Shown: in pieces, positions 23,085-23,963 of the stretch | How positions within the stretch are numbered: position 1 is the first letter of the stretch | How the letters are laid out: each line of letters begins with the position of its first letter | NCBI GenBank assembly: GCA_964431735.1 | Contig: CAYSLJ010000112.1 | Span: 1 to 23,963 of the forward strand | Length of the DNA stretch: 23,963 nt | Reading direction: 5' to 3' | Source of the DNA: CALARM01 sp964431735 | Lineage (GTDB): Bacteria > Vulcanimicrobiota > SpSt-956 > JAKJGF01 | Position numbers and translations under genes: made by a program | The notes under the pieces: generated by a model | The model's database searches: none | Seen by the model: only the letters and a program-made list of their open reading frames with translations | Told to the model about the DNA's origin: nothing

Positions 23085-23252
23085 TCAGCTCCTTATTTTC
23101 AGGGACTCTTCTATTTTTTCCAGACATTCCAGACATATGCCATGAGACATATCCAGAATTTCCAGACAATCTTCAAATTTTTCCCCGTCAACCATAAGAC
23201 ACCGGCACCATGCACACTGATGTAATTCCGGACATGCCAGTAAAACAGCCAT
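23085..23252 (-). CDS. Small Cys-rich putative zinc-binding protein
   Basis: A 55-residue gene. AAAGGAG lies 8 nt before ATG 23252. It has seven Cys: Cys7, CAWCRC (13-18), Cys29, and SHGICLEC (36-43). The pair CAWC...SHGICxxC is the same layout seen at the ends of many PAS/receiver signalling proteins (CAWCKKIR...HGICPEC), where it probably binds a metal. Here it stands alone and shortened. It may be a metal-binding switch or adaptor. Whether the spacing between the two halves still allows metal binding cannot be told from sequence. Confidence 0.65.
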   Translation of the reverse strand: MAVLLACPELHQCAWCRCLMVDGEKFEDCLEILDMSHGICLECLEKIEESLKIRS

Positions 23253-23555
23253 TTTTATCACTCCTTTTCATAGATGAATAAGCATTTATATTAATCGACC
23301 TGTTTGAATATAGATAATCTGTATTTACGGATAACATATCGAATAACTCCTTATTTAACGTTAAAAAATTCTTAATTCCATAATATAGTCGCTTTTAATT
23401 TTGAATAATTCCCCATATAATCGTAAAATTAACTACTATATAAAGGGTAAGAGATTAATATGTAGAAATATTATTTACTTTATTTGCAGAGAAATGTAAA
23501 AAAGCTAACCATCGGAGGCTATTCGAGACAGCCCCATATTCAGAGTGATTTATAT

Positions 23556-23656
23556 ACTGGGATGAGCATAAATAATAAATATATGCTCTCGTGACGCGTA
23601 ACTCGTAACGCGTGACGGGAGGAAGACCTTTATTAAATGCTTATGCTCAGGTCAGT
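23556..23656 (+). repeat. MITE-like element with tandem-repeat core, copy 2
   Basis: ACTGGGATGAGCATAA at the left and TTATGCTCAGGTCAGT at the right are near-inverted repeats. The core holds CTCGTGACGCGTAACTCGTA and GACGGGAGG. The core is one tandem unit longer than in the copy at 20561. The gap 23253-23555 before it is A/T-rich and holds no gene I can support. Confidence 0.75.
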
Positions 23657-23678
23657 AAAAGCTTATAATAAACTGATA

Positions 23679-23948
23679 CTAAGTACCGCAACAGGCAAAT
23701 TGGTACCAAAAAAATATGGCACTCGCTCCTGTCCCTGGCCGGGCTCTGGAGGAAAAGATATGCCGTATTAAAAGAGAGTTATAAATTATATAGACACAAA
23801 ATATTAACAATCTGCAAAACCAGTTTGCCACACAACAGGATCATATATTTTCCGGAAGAGTCCGGTCAGGGACAGGTTTTAGAAATGGATACTGACTTAT
23901 CTGGAGCGGTACTAAGGACTGTAAGAAAAATAACTCCGGCAAATTGTT
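23679..23948 (+). repeat. Structured dispersed repeat, right copy
   Basis: Inner stem 23728-23746 pairs with 23858-23876 (17 of 19) and outer stem 23679-23689 with 23906-23916 (10 of 11). The tail 23910-23948 is the exact reverse complement of 22-60. Stem bases differ from those of the left copy but remain paired. Confidence 0.75.
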
Positions 23949-23963
23949 AGAACGATTAGTATC

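Noticed and set aside
22..23948. Composite transposon bounded by the inverted terminal repeats
   Set aside because: No transposase or integrase is present, housekeeping genes lie inside, and the repeats are structured dispersed elements that could simply mark assembly ends.

Overview
The window is AT-rich bacterial DNA from a lineage I cannot place. Ordinary housekeeping genes (scpA, scpB, secG, a site-2 protease) sit beside accessory genes: two radical-SAM enzymes, secreted caspase- and clostripain-type peptidases, ankyrin and beta-helix proteins. Several genes start with TTG or GTG behind good AAGGAG-type ribosome sites. The number of radical-SAM enzymes suggests an anaerobe. A lipoprotein and a CsgG/DUF4384-like secreted protein would fit a diderm, but neither is decisive. 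I see no tRNA, rRNA, CRISPR array or transposase gene.

Layout. 1-360: a structured repeat and the 3' end of an M29 aminopeptidase (359-1498, -). 1578-2858 (+): a radical-SAM/SPASM enzyme with an N-terminal PqqD-like recognition domain. 2882-3601 (-): a GNAT-like acetyltransferase. 3678-7125 (-): four paralogous Met/Gly/Gln-rich proteins with a nearly invariant glycine-zipper C-terminus, each with its own promoter, ribosome site and terminator. 7435-9057 (+): a B12-binding-type radical-SAM protein. 9223-11215 (+): site-2 protease, ScpA, ScpB. 20263 down to 11319 (-): clostripain-family lipoprotein, giant beta-propeller/Ig/caspase protein, CsgG-like/DUF4384 protein, SecG, and a soluble receiver-histidine kinase. 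20688-22950 (+): ankyrin/SnoaL-like protein and beta-helix protein. 23252-22871 (-): a small Cys-rich protein and a doubtful coupled ORF. 23556-23963: repeats.

The most unusual content is the 3.7-7.1 kb array. The four proteins are up to about one fifth methionine, have different N-termini but near-identical C-termini, and share a promoter with an 18-bp spacer and the fixed sequence TGTCGTGATATA. Peptide-modifying enzyme families flank the array, so a modification system is possible. However, a variable N-terminus with a constant C-terminus is the reverse of a classical RiPP precursor, and the function is unknown.

Intergenic space is rich in repeats: 7-8-bp tandem repeats of the GTGACGCGTAACG type that often supply stop codons, about 100-bp elements with terminal inverted repeats wrapped around such a tandem core, a 48-bp inverted dispersed repeat, and a roughly 260-bp element at both window ends whose stem arms differ between copies but still pair within each copy.
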